A stretch of DNA of 64,000 nt, taken from assembly GCF_005233515.1 (NCBI RefSeq), contig NZ_QFZZ01000001.1:897320-961319 (forward strand), read 5' to 3'. Under the pieces are notes generated by a model. That model saw nothing but the letters and a program-made list of their open reading frames with translations. It was not told the origin of the DNA and did not search any database. Shown one piece after another: positions 9,958-19,183 of this stretch (position 1 is the first letter of the stretch; the number at the start of each line of letters is the position of its first letter). The translations under genes were made by a program, and so were the position numbers. This stretch comes from Pseudomonas sp. CFBP13508 (GTDB lineage Bacteria; Pseudomonadota; Gammaproteobacteria; Pseudomonadales; Pseudomonadaceae).

Positions 9958-10521
9958 TTAGATCTTGCCGACCAGGTCCAGCGACGGAGCCAGAGTGGCC
10001 TCGCCTTCTTTCCACTTGGCCGGGCAAACTTCGCCTGGGTGTGCAGCGACGTACTGAGCAGCCTTGATCTTGCGCAGCAGCTCGGAAGCGTCACGGCCAA
10101 CGCCGCCATCGTTCAGTTCAACGATTTTGATCTGGCCTTCAGGGTTGATCACGAAGGTGCCACGGTCAGCCAGACCAGCTTCTTCGATCAGCACGTCGAA
10201 GTTGCGCGAGATGACGTGGGTCGGGTCGCCGATCATGGTGTACTGGATTTTGCCGATGGCTGGCGAAGTGTTGTGCCAGGCAGCGTGAGCAAAGTGGGTG
10301 TCGGTCGAAACGCTGTAGATTTCCACGCCCAGCTTCTTGAACTCAGCGTAGTTGTCGGCCAGGTCTTCCAGCTCGGTTGGGCATACGAAGGTGAAGTCGG
10401 CTGGGTAGAAGAACACCACGGACCACTTGCCTTTCAAGTCAGCATCCGAGACTTGAACGAAGTCGCCGTTTTTGAACGCGGTAGCTTTGAACGGTTTTAC
10501 TTGGCTGTTGATGATAGGCAT
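9958..10521 (-). CDS. ahpC: Alkyl hydroperoxide reductase C (2-Cys peroxiredoxin)
   Basis: A 187-residue peroxiredoxin that reduces hydrogen peroxide and organic peroxides. The peroxidatic cysteine is C47 in FTFVCPTE; the resolving cysteine is C166 in GEVCPAKW; the C-terminus [13 protein letters not shown] is the canonical one. It is 187 aa long, as in E. coli. It is recycled by AhpF, encoded next downstream. Expression is likely under OxyR, but I can only point to a weak dyad upstream (10623-10645). Confidence 0.97.
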   Translation of the reverse strand: MPIINSQVKPFKATAFKNGDFVQVSDADLKGKWSVVFFYPADFTFVCPTELEDLADNYAEFKKLGVEIYSVSTDTHFAHAAWHNTSPAIGKIQYTMIGDPTHVISRNFDVLIEEAGLADRGTFVINPEGQIKIVELNDGGVGRDASELLRKIKAAQYVAAHPGEVCPAKWKEGEATLAPSLDLVGKI

Positions 10522-10622
10522 CGATGACTCTCCGTCAGGGGTTATGAAGTTGATGGGTGAATCCTACCCACTCACTCGACGGAAGGCTCATTGGCAAACC
10601 TGATACTGCTGATTTGTTTTCG

Positions 10623-10645
10623 CTATTAGCTGACTGTATTAATAG
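10623..10645. promoter_or_regulatory. Possible regulatory dyad upstream of ahpC
   Basis: CTATTA (10623-10628) and TAATAG (10640-10645) form an 11-base-spaced dyad in the 137-base region between the recombinase stop and ahpC. CTAT/ATAG half-sites are part of OxyR motifs, but the spacing here does not match the full four-part OxyR motif, so this is a weak suggestion. Confidence 0.25.
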
Positions 10646-10658
10646 AAGAAAACGATCT

Positions 10659-11597
10659 CTACGCTTGATCCGGCTTATCCATAATCCGAGCCATTCCCTG
10701 GAATGGGCTGACCTCAACATAGCGCATGGCGGATTTCATGTCCTTCCAGCCGACGTAACTCATCAGTGATTTCAGATCCCAGCCGCTTTGATGCGCCCAG
10801 GTTGCAAAGCCGCGTCGCAACGAGTGGCTGGTATAACCGGCGGCGGCAATCCCGGCACGTTGCAGAGCCTGTCTCAACAGCGGGATGATGCTGTTGGCGT
10901 GCAAACCCTCCTCGCTCAGATTGCCCCACCGATCAATGCTTCGGAAAACTGCGCCGCGTACCAGCGCGGCCTCGGTGATCCAGTCGATATAAGCCTGCAC
11001 CGGACACAGCTTGAGCAGCGCTGGGGCCTGATAGGTCTGTCCGAGGTTTTCCCGGTCGCCCTTGCTGCGCGGCAGATACAAGGTGATTCCCTTGCCAGCA
11101 CTGGCCTGCACATGCTCGATTTGCAAGCGGCACAACTCGTCGCTGCGAAAGCCCCGCCAGAAGCCCAACAGAATCAGCGCGCGATCCCGATAGGCCTTGA
11201 GCAAGGTCGGGCGGTCCTGTTCCTGGCGGGCGGATTGCGCCTCCTGTTCCAGCCAATCGATCACACGTTGCAAATCCTGCAGTTGCAATGGTTCGGCCTG
11301 TTTTTCCTGCGCCGGGTGCAAGGCGCGAATGCCCTTGAACACCTTACGCACCACTGGCGCCTTGGTCGGGTCGGCAAAACCCTGACTGTTGTGCCACTGC
11401 GCCAGCGCCGACAGGCGCAATTTCAGCGTGTTGATCGATAGAACCCCGGCGTGCTCCACCAGATAGCGCGCAACGCTATCTGCGGTGGCCGGGAGAAATC
11501 CGCCCCACGTCACCTCGAAATGCTCGATGGCCATGCGATAGCTGCGGCGGGTGTTGTCGCGGGTGGCGGCTTGCAGATATCGATCAATGTCACTCAT
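10659..11597 (-). CDS. Tyrosine recombinase/phage-type integrase
   Basis: A 312-residue site-specific recombinase. Residues 1-95 form the SAM-like core-binding domain; the catalytic domain has R151 (GFRSDELCRL), K179, H258 and R261 (HSLRRGFATWA), W284 in place of the second histidine (YVGWKDMKS) and the nucleophile Y293 (MRYVEV). The set is complete, so the enzyme should be active. It is divergent from a KfrA-like gene, with 177 bases between starts. No tRNA target, att repeats or phage genes are nearby, so it may be a resident chromosomal recombinase and not the mark of a recent island. Confidence 0.9.
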   Translation of the reverse strand: MSDIDRYLQAATRDNTRRSYRMAIEHFEVTWGGFLPATADSVARYLVEHAGVLSINTLKLRLSALAQWHNSQGFADPTKAPVVRKVFKGIRALHPAQEKQAEPLQLQDLQRVIDWLEQEAQSARQEQDRPTLLKAYRDRALILLGFWRGFRSDELCRLQIEHVQASAGKGITLYLPRSKGDRENLGQTYQAPALLKLCPVQAYIDWITEAALVRGAVFRSIDRWGNLSEEGLHANSIIPLLRQALQRAGIAAAGYTSHSLRRGFATWAHQSGWDLKSLMSYVGWKDMKSAMRYVEVSPFQGMARIMDKPDQA

Positions 11598-11716
11598 GGG
11601 CGGTTTTCTCGCTGGTGTACGGGTTCAGGCATGCAAAAGCGCATTTTGCCGCCTGACATTGGGTAATACCAGTATATCCCGCCTGTTTTACATCAACGAT
11701 TTACCTATATTTTCAG

Positions 11717-11751
11717 CATGGTACACTGCGTACTTTAGTGGCATGTACCAC
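11717..11751. promoter_or_regulatory. Probable KfrA operator
   Basis: TGGTACA (11719-11725) and TGTACCA (11744-11750) are inverted half-sites 25 bases apart, within a GTAC-rich stretch that also holds GCGTAC and AGTACG. It lies 24 bases before the KfrA-like start and in front of the divergent recombinase. KfrA proteins of IncP plasmids bind such dyads at their own promoter and repress it; the assignment here is by that analogy. Confidence 0.5.
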
Positions 11752-11774
11752 AGTACGTAAACGTAGGAGTTCAC

Positions 11775-12791
11775 ATGGCCCGTGGCGGCATTACCAAAGC
11801 ACTGGTGCAAATCGCACGCACAGCAATCCTGGCCCGCGGCGAACACCCAAGCATCGATGCAGTACGCATCGAAATGGGCAACACCGGCTCGAAAACCACG
11901 ATCCATCGTTATCTGAAAGAGCTGGATGACGGCGCCCAGCCAATAGAAGCGTCAGCAGAACCGATCGATGATGAGCTGACCGCCCTCGTCTCTCGCCTCG
12001 CCCAGCGCCTGAAAGAACAGGCGCAGGAGCCCATCGAGCAAGCCCGCGAACAGTTCGAGGAGCAACGCGAAGCACTGGAAACCGAGCTGAAACAGGTACG
12101 CCAGGCATTGGAAAAACTTGAACACGACCACGACATTCAGGGCGCCGCCCTGCAACGCGAATCCGAAGCGCTGAGCAACACCCGCTCGATGCTGCAAACC
12201 GAACAGACGCGCAACGCCGGCCTGAACCAGGCCTTGGCCGACTTCGAATTGCGTCTGCAGGACAAGGACGAGCAGATCCGCTCGCTGGAAGAAAAACACC
12301 TGCACGCCCGCGATGCGCTGGAGCATTACCGCAACGCCAGCAAGGAACAGCGCGAGCAGGAACAGGCCCGCCACGAAGGGCAGATCCAGCAGATTCAGGC
12401 CGAACTGCGTCAAGCCCAGCAGAGCGCGTTGGTGCGTCAGGATGAGATCACGCAGTTGCACCGCGACAACGAACGCCTGCTTACCGAAAACCGTGGCACC
12501 CAGCGCGAGCTGAACCTGGTGCAGGATCAACTCAAGCAGAGCAATCAGCGTCAGGATCAGTTGCTCGAGCAGGCGACGCGCATGGACAGCGAGCGCACCC
12601 TCCTCCAGGAACGTCTGCGCGTGGCGACACTGGAAAGCCAGGCGCTCAAACAGAGCGTCGACGAGCAGACGCAGCTCAATCAGTCACTGGAAAAGGAATT
12701 GCTCAAGGCTCAGGCGAGCCTTGAGGACAGCCAGCGTCTGGCGGCTACCGTTGCGGCAGCGCCAGAATCGACCAAAGCGAAGGATGCTTAA
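11775..12791 (+). CDS. KfrA-like DNA-binding coiled-coil protein
   Basis: A 338-residue protein. Residues 1-60 ([35 protein letters not shown]) form the KfrA_N helix-turn-helix domain, first described in plasmid replication/partition regions. Residues about 80-325 are an almost unbroken, Gln/Glu-rich coiled coil, which suggests a long rod that may oligomerise on DNA. The ATG follows GTAGGAGTT. It is divergent from the recombinase and overlaps the end of gor by four bases. A role in DNA organisation, recombination control or autoregulation is inferred; no function is proven for chromosomal copies. Confidence 0.85.
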   Translation: MARGGITKALVQIARTAILARGEHPSIDAVRIEMGNTGSKTTIHRYLKELDDGAQPIEASAEPIDDELTALVSRLAQRLKEQAQEPIEQAREQFEEQREALETELKQVRQALEKLEHDHDIQGAALQRESEALSNTRSMLQTEQTRNAGLNQALADFELRLQDKDEQIRSLEEKHLHARDALEHYRNASKEQREQEQARHEGQIQQIQAELRQAQQSALVRQDEITQLHRDNERLLTENRGTQRELNLVQDQLKQSNQRQDQLLEQATRMDSERTLLQERLRVATLESQALKQSVDEQTQLNQSLEKELLKAQASLEDSQRLAATVAAAPESTKAKDA

Positions 12792-14146
12792 GCGCTGACC
12801 GGTGTGCGCATGGTGACGAACTCTTCGGCGGCCGTCGGGTGCACCCCGATGGTGTCGTCGAAGTCGCGCTTGGTCGCGCCCGCCTTTAAAGCAATCGCCA
12901 GTCCTTGCACGATCTCGCCAGCATCCGGGCCGACCATGTGGCAGCCAAGCACCTTGTCGGTCTTGGCGTCGACTACCAGCTTCATCAGGGTTTTCTCCTG
13001 ACAGTCCGTCAGGGTCAGCTTCATCGGGCGGAAGCGGCTTTCGAAGATCACCACTTCGTGGCCACAATCGCGCGCTTCTTCTTCGCTCAAACCGACCGTG
13101 CCGATGTTCGGCAGGCTGAACACGGCGGTCGGGATCATCTTGTAGTCCACCGGGCGGTATTGCTCCGGCTTGAACAGACGCCGCGCCACGGCCATGCCTT
13201 CGGCGAGCGCAACCGGTGTCAGCTGCACGCGACCAATGACGTCGCCCAGCGCCAGAATCGACGGCTCGGTGGTTTGATACTCGTCGTCGACTTTGATAAA
13301 GCCCTTGTCGTCGAGCTGAACATCGGTGTTTTCCAGGCCCAGATTGTCCAGCATCGGACGGCGACCGGTGGCGTAGAACACGCAGTCGGCTTCGAGCACT
13401 CGACCATCCTTGAGCGTGGCCTTCAAGCTGCCATCAGCCTGCTTGTCGATGCGCGCAATGTCGGCGTTGAATTGCAGATCGAGGCCACGCTTGGTCAATT
13501 CTTCCTGCAGATGCTTGCGCACCGAACCGTCGAAACCGCGCAGGAACAGATCGCCGCGATACAGCAGCGTGGTGTTGGCACCGAGGCCATGGAAAATTCC
13601 GGCGAACTCGACCGCTATATAACCGCCGCCAACTACCAGCACACGCTTGGGCAGTTCTTTGAGAAAGAACGCTTCGTTCGAACCGATCGCATGCTCGTGC
13701 CCCGGGATTTCGGGGATCTGCGGCCAGCCGCCAGTGGCGATCAGGATGTTCTTCGCGGTGAAGCGCTCGCCGTTGACCTCGACCTCGTGCGGCCCGACGA
13801 TTTTCGCGTGCGCCTCGTGAAGGGTCACGCCGCTGTTGACCAGCAGATTGCGATAAATGCCGTTGAGGCGATTGATCTCGCGATCCTTGTTGGCGATCAA
13901 CGTGGCCCAGTCGAAGTTGGCCTCGCCCAGGTTCCAGCCGAAACCGGACGCTTGCTCGAAGTCCTCGGCAAAGTGCGCGCCGTACACAAGGAGTTTTTTC
14001 GGCACGCAGCCGACATTGACGCAGGTGCCGCCCAGATAACGGCTTTCGGCCACCGCCACTTTCGCCCCGAAGCCGGCGGCAAACCGCGCAGCCCGCACAC
14101 CGCCGGAACCGGCACCAATCACATAAAGGTCAAAATCGTAGGCCAT
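12788..14146 (-). CDS. gor: Glutathione-disulphide reductase
   Basis: A 452-residue FAD enzyme that regenerates reduced glutathione with NADPH. It shows the FAD motif [16 protein letters not shown], the redox-active disulphide C42/C47 ([13 protein letters not shown]), the NADPH fold [19 protein letters not shown] followed by R-rich residues, and the C-terminal catalytic HPTAAEE. Together with gloA and ahpCF it belongs to the general oxidative and electrophile defence. It overlaps the convergent kfrA-like gene at its end; 129 bases separate it from galU upstream. Confidence 0.96.
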   Translation of the reverse strand: MAYDFDLYVIGAGSGGVRAARFAAGFGAKVAVAESRYLGGTCVNVGCVPKKLLVYGAHFAEDFEQASGFGWNLGEANFDWATLIANKDREINRLNGIYRNLLVNSGVTLHEAHAKIVGPHEVEVNGERFTAKNILIATGGWPQIPEIPGHEHAIGSNEAFFLKELPKRVLVVGGGYIAVEFAGIFHGLGANTTLLYRGDLFLRGFDGSVRKHLQEELTKRGLDLQFNADIARIDKQADGSLKATLKDGRVLEADCVFYATGRRPMLDNLGLENTDVQLDDKGFIKVDDEYQTTEPSILALGDVIGRVQLTPVALAEGMAVARRLFKPEQYRPVDYKMIPTAVFSLPNIGTVGLSEEEARDCGHEVVIFESRFRPMKLTLTDCQEKTLMKLVVDAKTDKVLGCHMVGPDAGEIVQGLAIALKAGATKRDFDDTIGVHPTAAEEFVTMRTPVSA

Positions 14147-14228
14147 TTCTATCTCCTCGGCAGGCCATCAGCATACCCGCAGCCATTCATTGGGCAAGCA
14201 CTGCCATCCATATAAGGGCGGAAAATGA

Positions 14229-14254
14229 AAAAGCCACCCGAAGGTGGCTTTCTC
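14229..14254 (-). terminator. Terminator of galU
   Basis: On the minus strand: GAGAAAGCCACC, TTCGG, GGTGGCTTTTTC. It lies 22 bases after the galU stop. Confidence 0.85.
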
Positions 14255-14275
14255 TTGCAGACGGGGCAAACGCTA

Positions 14276-15115
14276 TCAGTAAGCTTTGCCAGTCTTGTAG
14301 AAGTTTTCGAAGCAGAAGTTGGTCGCGTCGATGTAGCCTTCAGCGCCACCGCAGTCGAAACGCTTGCCCTTGAACTTGTAGGCCATCACGCAGCCGTTCT
14401 GGGCTTGCTTCATCAGGGCGTCGGTGATCTGGATTTCGCCGCCCTTGCCTGGCTCGGTCTGCTCGATCAGGTCGAAGATGTCCGGGGTCAGGATGTAACG
14501 ACCGATGATGGCCAGGTTCGACGGCGCGTCTTCCGGCTTTGGCTTCTCGACCATGCTGTGCACACGGTAAATGTCATCGCGGATCATTTCGCCAGCGATT
14601 ACGCCGTACTTGTTGGTTTCCTGCGGATCGACTTCCTGGATAGCGACGATCGAGCAGCGGAACTGCTTGTACAGCTTGACCATCTGGGTCAGCACGCCGT
14701 CGCCGTCGATGTTGACGCACAGGTCGTCCGCCAGAACCACGGCGAACGGTTCGTCACCGATCAGCGGGCGGCCAGTCAGGATCGCGTGGCCCAGACCTTT
14801 CATTTCGGTCTGACGGGTGTAGGAGAACGAGCACTCGTCCAACAGCTTGCGGATACCGACCAGGTACTTTTCCTTGTCGGTGCCCTTGATCTGGTTTTCC
14901 AGCTCGTAACTGATGTCGAAGTGGTCTTCCAGAGCACGCTTGCCACGACCGGTGACGATGGAAATCTCAGTCAGGCCCGCGTCCAGTGCTTCTTCAACGC
15001 CGTACTGGATCAGTGGCTTGTTTACCACCGGCAGCATTTCTTTAGGCATGGCTTTGGTCGCTGGGAGGAAGCGAGTGCCGTAACCGGCTGCTGGAAACAA
15101 GCATTTCTTGATCAT
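14276..15115 (-). CDS. galU: UTP-glucose-1-phosphate uridylyltransferase
   Basis: A 279-residue cytosolic enzyme that makes UDP-glucose for lipopolysaccharide core, trehalose and exopolysaccharide synthesis. It has the nucleotidyltransferase signature PAAGYGTRFLPATKAMPKEM and VVNKPLIQYGVEEA, DDLCVN for the metal site, and GKRFDCGGAEGY near the C-terminus. Its length matches Pseudomonas GalU. The neighbour of gor in other pseudomonads is also galU, so this is a conserved core order. Confidence 0.97.
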   Translation of the reverse strand: MIKKCLFPAAGYGTRFLPATKAMPKEMLPVVNKPLIQYGVEEALDAGLTEISIVTGRGKRALEDHFDISYELENQIKGTDKEKYLVGIRKLLDECSFSYTRQTEMKGLGHAILTGRPLIGDEPFAVVLADDLCVNIDGDGVLTQMVKLYKQFRCSIVAIQEVDPQETNKYGVIAGEMIRDDIYRVHSMVEKPKPEDAPSNLAIIGRYILTPDIFDLIEQTEPGKGGEIQITDALMKQAQNGCVMAYKFKGKRFDCGGAEGYIDATNFCFENFYKTGKAY

Positions 15116-15373
15116 ATAAGTCCTTGAAAAGGCTGTGTGTACGAGTTTCGGGGCAGTCTAATCAGGCGGCGTGCGCCTTACAATGCCCCGCGCTGGCTAA
15201 CCGATGCCAACATAGAGAAATATTCGCGCGGATAGTTCCATCCCGGTGTTGCAGCGGCGAATTCAGCGTAGCTCAAGATCCGGGGAAACTGGATCACCAT
15301 ACGCTTATCGGTCCCCGAAGCGAGCATTTGCCGGTATCATGGCGCCTTTGAACCTGCGAACGAGTAAGACCAG

Positions 15374-15559
15374 ATGGCTGCGGTAAAAATCATCAACGGG
15401 TATGTGATCGACAAGAAAGACGGCAAGTGGACGCTGACCACCACCAACGGCGAACACATCGCCGGGCCTTTCGACAGCGAGCAGATGGCGACGGATGTGG
15501 CCTCGGTGTTCACCGATACGCCTGCTTCTTCCAAGCGCCGTGGCAAGGATCAGGACTGA
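15374..15559 (+). CDS. Small conserved hypothetical protein
   Basis: A 61-residue soluble protein, MAAVKIINGYVIDKKDGKWT and on, with a probable small beta fold in the first 50 residues and a basic tail (SSKRRGKDQD). Codon use is like that of neighbouring genes, and a strong terminator follows 21 bases after the stop, which supports expression. I recognise no domain with a known function. Confidence 0.7.
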   Translation: MAAVKIINGYVIDKKDGKWTLTTTNGEHIAGPFDSEQMATDVASVFTDTPASSKRRGKDQD

Positions 15560-15580
15560 CCTTGTCGCCACACGCTTCAA

Positions 15581-15606
15581 GCCCTGCCAGGACGCAGGGC
15601 TTTTTT
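15581..15606 (+). terminator. Rho-independent terminator
   Basis: GCCCTGC, loop, GCAGGGC followed by six T; ends the small gene at 15374-15559. Confidence 0.92.
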
Positions 15607-15699
15607 GTGCCTTGTTGGCAAACAAGTGGCCAATCGCTATAACCTTTTCATCGCGGCGCTGTCAGAGCATCCAGTCCCCCACTTGAAGACCACGCAACC

Positions 15700-15987
15700 A
15701 TGAACCTGAACAAACTGCATCTGATTTTCGCGGTGTTGGTACTGAGCGGCTGTGCCACCTCGCAGCCGACCTTTCTGAACAATGGCGAACAAGGCCTGAG
15801 CATCGACTGTTCAGGTGAGGCCAACTCCTGGGCGATGTGCTACGAGAAGGCAGATGCCTCCTGCGCCGGCACCGGTTATCGGATTGTCGGCACTGACGGC
15901 ACACCGGCACCTGCGGAAGACGACAAAACCCTGGGCGTCGACGTCGGCAATTACAAAACCCGCAACGTCGTGGTTGTCTGCAAGTAA
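15700..15987 (+). CDS. Small lipoprotein
   Basis: A 95-residue protein with a type II signal peptide; the lipobox is VLSGC, giving lipidated Cys at position 18. The mature part has four further cysteines (DCSGE, MCYEKAD, ASCAGTG and the C-terminal VVVCK), probably as disulphides in the envelope. The pattern is common among Pseudomonas hypothetical lipoproteins; no function is known. It stands alone. Confidence 0.8.
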   Translation: MNLNKLHLIFAVLVLSGCATSQPTFLNNGEQGLSIDCSGEANSWAMCYEKADASCAGTGYRIVGTDGTPAPAEDDKTLGVDVGNYKTRNVVVVCK

Positions 15988-15989
15988 GC

Positions 15990-16220
15990 CTACATGTGGA
16001 TTTCGGCGAACTTGATTCCGAGGCCACGGACGACCTCGATCAGATCGTCGAGCCGACTGAAGGACTCGACTTCATCATTGTCATCCACCAAAAAGTAGCT
16101 GCGCCCTGCACTCTTCTTGAAAAACACGATCCATTCACCGGGATTTGCCGGGTTCTGGATGACATGGGTGGCAGAGATAAGGCCCTCTGCATGGCGCTCC
16201 CGCACGTGCTCTCGCTTCAT
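15990..16220 (-). CDS. Conserved 76-residue hypothetical protein
   Basis: Starts MKREHVRERHAEGLISATHV; the ATG at 16220 has TGGAG six bases upstream on its strand, so I prefer it to an earlier in-frame ATG. The protein is charged, with a pattern like WIVFFKKSAGRSYFLVDDND suggestive of a beta hairpin, and ends in a helix (DDLIEVVRGLGIKFAEIHM). It looks like a conserved Pseudomonas family; function not recognised. A dyad terminator precedes it on the same strand. Confidence 0.75.
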   Translation of the reverse strand: MKREHVRERHAEGLISATHVIQNPANPGEWIVFFKKSAGRSYFLVDDNDEVESFSRLDDLIEVVRGLGIKFAEIHM

Positions 16221-16239
16221 CGCGACTCCATAAATGACA

Positions 16240-16268
16240 ATGCCGCCACAGCAGGACTGTGACGGCAT
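16240..16268 (-). terminator. Hairpin, probable terminator of the lipoprotein gene
   Basis: ATGCCGCCACAG and CTGTGACGGCAT pair with one mismatch around a five-base loop, downstream of the minus-strand lipoprotein gene. A weak T run follows on that strand. Confidence 0.6.
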
Positions 16269-16292
16269 CGGGTGCTGATGTCCGGTAGTCTA

Positions 16293-16649
16293 TCAGCCGG
16301 AAATACAGGCGTTCGCGGCTTTCTGTACATCGTGAGGGCGAACCGGCACGTTTGACATGCGCTCATGCAGCTTGATGCTGCTGCCACCGGCGCGATCCTC
16401 GATATCAAACACTGCTGCTGGACCTGACGAAAGTTTGCCGGGGACGATCACTCGTACACCGTCCTTCTGCGGCTGAACCTGCAACGCGCCGCGACTGTCG
16501 GCGAGTTTTTCAGTCAGGCACTGCGCGTATTCCTGAGGCTTTTTGCCAGAGATAACGCTCATGGTCGGCAGGGTTTCATTGATTTCGGAAACATTTGCGC
16601 AACCGGCCATTGCCAGAATCAACGGCACACACACCACACCCCACTTCAT
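16293..16649 (-). CDS. Small lipoprotein
   Basis: A 118-residue protein with a lipobox (ILAMAGC, lipidated Cys at 17). The mature part contains two cysteines (YAQCLTEKL and ANACISG) and a central beta-rich segment. It is probably an outer-membrane lipoprotein of unknown function. It is transcribed away from the divergent DUF1883-like gene at 16861. Confidence 0.8.
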   Translation of the reverse strand: MKWGVVCVPLILAMAGCANVSEINETLPTMSVISGKKPQEYAQCLTEKLADSRGALQVQPQKDGVRVIVPGKLSSGPAAVFDIEDRAGGSSIKLHERMSNVPVRPHDVQKAANACISG

Positions 16650-16860
16650 ATAAATCCTCCGTTAAAGACCGTCCGACAGCACAAATGCCGCTTTTCTCCG
16701 GGGCCTTGTGCATTTAACCCGCCGGCCATGGCGAAGTTCTGTTCAAAATTTGTCAAAGCAACGCCCGACGGCCAGATAATAACCCGTGCGGGCTGATAAA
16801 CTGCGCCCATCGACAAGCTATCGTTTTGATTTAGTAGAAAAAGCCCTTCTGGAGGCGCCC

Positions 16861-17163
16861 ATGAAATTCATTCACCAGCGCGAGCACCTCAACGAAGACG
16901 ACATCGTCGTCATTCAATGCTCGCAGATGTGCAACATCCGTTTGATGAACGACGCCAACTTCCGCAGCTTCAAAAACGGCGGTCGTCACACCTACCACGG
17001 CGGCGCGTTCGACACCTTCCCAGCACGCATAACGGCGCCGAGCACCGGCTTCTGGAACATTACCATCGACACCGTCAACCGCCGTGCAATCAGCGTGACG
17101 CGCAAGCCGACCCTGACCCATTCGATCAAGATCATCCGTCGCTCCAGCACTAAACTGAGCTGA
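16861..17163 (+). CDS. DUF1883-family protein
   Basis: A 100-residue protein, MKFIHQREHLNEDDIVVIQC and on, that matches the short DUF1883 family: HLN..D.V.V.CS.QCNIRLM, then a GG.......GGAF..FPARI segment and a WN..ID beta strand. The function is unknown; related domains occur joined to TIR or other signalling modules, but this copy is stand-alone. The open frame extends upstream of 16861, but TCTGGAGGC before this ATG marks the start. Confidence 0.8.
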   Translation: MKFIHQREHLNEDDIVVIQCSQMCNIRLMNDANFRSFKNGGRHTYHGGAFDTFPARITAPSTGFWNITIDTVNRRAISVTRKPTLTHSIKIIRRSSTKLS

Positions 17164-17197
17164 TACGCGCAGCCTATTCTGAAAGGAAACCACTACC

Positions 17198-17362
17198 GTG
17201 GCGCAAAAAATCAAATACGTGATCAAGTACAAACTGGACGGTGAACAGCGTTTCGAATTCGCTGAACTGGAAACCGGCACTGACGAGGAAGCGAAAGCGG
17301 CGCTGAAGAAAATGCACGCTGACGAAGAACTCAGTGACATCAAGGTCAGCAAAGCGCTGTAA
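17198..17362 (+). CDS. Small hypothetical protein, 54 aa
   Basis: A GTG start at 17198 follows GAAAGGAAACC. The product reads MAQKIKYVIKYKLDGEQRFE and continues to AKAALKKMHADEELSDIKVSKAL. It has lysine-rich beta strands followed by a helix and third-position GC like real genes. It sits 34 bases after the DUF1883 gene and 7 bases before alkB, so it may be co-transcribed with both. Family not recognised. Confidence 0.7.
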   Translation: MAQKIKYVIKYKLDGEQRFEFAELETGTDEEAKAALKKMHADEELSDIKVSKAL

Positions 17363-17369
17363 CCGAATC

Positions 17370-18041
17370 ATGCAACCAACCACGTTTGACCTGTTCGCCG
17401 ACAACGAGCCCGTTCAGCAACTCCGCGCCGAGCAGATCGGCGAGCAATCGTGGGTGCTGCGCGGATTCGCCTTGTCTCGGGTCGAGCAACTGCTAACGGC
17501 GCTCGAAACCGTTCTCGCCGCCGCCCCGCTACGCCACATGGTCACGCCCGGCGGTTTCAGCATGTCGGTCGGCACCAGCAGTTGCGGACAGCTGGGCTGG
17601 ATCACCGATCGCAGCGGTTACCGCTATTCCAGCGTCGACCCACTCAGCGGCTTGCCGTGGCCGTCGATGCCGGCGGTATTTGCCGAACTGGCGCACCAAG
17701 CGGCTGAGCGTGCCGGCTTTCCGGATTTTCAGGCCGACTCCTGCCTGATCAACCAATACGTCCCCGGCGCCAAGATGTCGTTGCATCAGGACAAGGACGA
17801 AAAGGGTTATGCCGCGCCCATCGTTTCGTTGTCGCTGGGTTTGCCGGCAATGTTTCTGTTTGGCGGTTTCGAACGCAGCGACAAGAGCCAGCGCATCCCG
17901 CTGTTGCACGGCGACATGGTGGTCTGGGGTGGTGTGGATCGCCTGCGCTATCACGGCGTGCTGCCAATCAAACCCGGCCATCACCCGCTCTTGGGCGAAC
18001 GGCGCATCAACATCACCTTCCGCGTTGCTGGCGATCAGTAA
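17370..18041 (+). CDS. alkB: Alpha-ketoglutarate-dependent dioxygenase AlkB
   Basis: A 223-residue Fe(II)/2-oxoglutarate enzyme that repairs 1-methyladenine and 3-methylcytosine in DNA by oxidative demethylation. The iron site is H-x-D in SLHQDKDE and the distal H in RLRYHGVLP; R-x-x-x-x-x-R (RRINITFR) binds 2-oxoglutarate. The length is close to E. coli AlkB (216 aa). It lies 80 bases upstream of ada on the same strand; in E. coli both belong to the adaptive response to alkylation. Confidence 0.95.
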   Translation: MQPTTFDLFADNEPVQQLRAEQIGEQSWVLRGFALSRVEQLLTALETVLAAAPLRHMVTPGGFSMSVGTSSCGQLGWITDRSGYRYSSVDPLSGLPWPSMPAVFAELAHQAAERAGFPDFQADSCLINQYVPGAKMSLHQDKDEKGYAAPIVSLSLGLPAMFLFGGFERSDKSQRIPLLHGDMVVWGGVDRLRYHGVLPIKPGHHPLLGERRINITFRVAGDQ

Positions 18042-18121
18042 AAGTTTGACCGCAAGGCGCGGAGTGTCGCGGGTTACGATGCTGGTTAACCTGACTCAAA
18101 CAGGTCAACGGATTCCCTCTC

Positions 18122-19183
18122 ATGGACACGCTTTCGAACACCATCAGTATTGAAGACGATCCCCGCTGGGCCGCCGTGGTTGCTCGCGACCCAAGTGCCG
18201 ACGGACAATTTGTCTACGCGGTGAAAACCACCGGCGTCTATTGCCGACCGAGCAGCCTTGCGCGTCTGCCGAAACCGCAGAACGTCATATTTTTCGAAAC
18301 CGCCGAACTGGCCGAAGCTGCCGGATATCGGCCGAGCAAACGGGCCAGCAAGGACCAGAATGACGCGCAACATGCGGCGATCATCGCAGCAGCCTGCCGG
18401 CAGATCGAAGCGTCCGAGACATTGCCCGCGCTCGACAGCCTTGCCGCCAGCGCCGGCCTTAGCCCTTTCCATTTTCATCGAGTATTCAAAGCCGCGACTG
18501 GCCTGACGCCCAAGGCTTACGCCACGGCGCATCGTTCACGCAAACTGCGTGCGCGTCTGGCGGATGGCGGCTCGGTGACCGACGCGCTGTATGACGCTGG
18601 CTTCAACTCCAACAGCCGTTTTTACGAATCAGCCGATCAACTGCTGGGCATGAAGCCCACCGACTACCGCGCCGCCGGGCAAAACAACGACATCCGCTTT
18701 GCCGTTGGCCAATGCTCGCTGGGGGCGATTCTGGTGGCGCAAAGCGAACGGGGGATCTGCGCAATTCTGCTCGGCGACGATCCGCATCAACTGGTCTGCG
18801 ATCTGCAGGATCAGTTTCGCAAGGCCAATCTGATCGGCGCCGACCGCGAATTTGAACAGTTGATCGCCAGCGTCGTCGGTTTTGTCGAAGCGCCCGCGAC
18901 AGGCCTGAACTTGCCGCTGGATATACGCGGCACCGCGTTTCAGGAGCGCGTCTGGCAGGCGCTGCGCGAGATACCCGCAGGCAGCACCGCCAGTTACGCC
19001 GAGATCGCGCAACGCATCGGCGCGCCGACTTCGATGCGTGCGGTGGCCCAGGCTTGCGGGGCCAACCGCCTGGCGGTGGCGATTCCCTGCCACCGCGTGG
19101 TGCGCAGCGATGGCAACCTTTCCGGCTACCGCTGGGGCGTCGAACGCAAACGCCAGTTGCTTGAGCGCGAACTCAACGATTGA
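18122..19183 (+). CDS. ada: Ada-type methyltransferase/regulator lacking the zinc site
   Basis: A 353-residue protein with the Ada layout: an N-terminal sensor domain (1-80), an AraC-type helix-turn-helix (about 85-185) and a C-terminal O6-methylguanine-DNA methyltransferase with the acceptor C323 in [11 protein letters not shown]. In classic Ada four cysteines hold zinc (YCRPSC and RPCKRC). Here only C41 remains: S45 replaces the second, and RPSKRAS puts S72 and A75 at the others. The C-terminal repair activity should be intact, while methylphosphotriester sensing through zinc-bound thiolate cannot work in the usual way. It follows alkB and overlaps the convergent acuI end by 11 bases. Confidence 0.93.
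   Translation: MDTLSNTISIEDDPRWAAVVARDPSADGQFVYAVKTTGVYCRPSSLARLPKPQNVIFFETAELAEAAGYRPSKRASKDQNDAQHAAIIAAACRQIEASETLPALDSLAASAGLSPFHFHRVFKAATGLTPKAYATAHRSRKLRARLADGGSVTDALYDAGFNSNSRFYESADQLLGMKPTDYRAAGQNNDIRFAVGQCSLGAILVAQSERGICAILLGDDPHQLVCDLQDQFRKANLIGADREFEQLIASVVGFVEAPATGLNLPLDIRGTAFQERVWQALREIPAGSTASYAEIAQRIGAPTSMRAVAQACGANRLAVAIPCHRVVRSDGNLSGYRWGVERKRQLLERELND

Noticed and set aside
10623..10645. OxyR-binding site for ahpC
   Set aside because: Only one CTAT/ATAG pair with an 11-base spacer is present; the four-part OxyR motif is not there, so I list it only as a weak dyad.
10659..15115. Genomic island around the integrase
   Set aside because: Flanking genes are core functions in usual order (ahpC, gor, galU); there is no tRNA, direct repeat, phage gene or composition shift.
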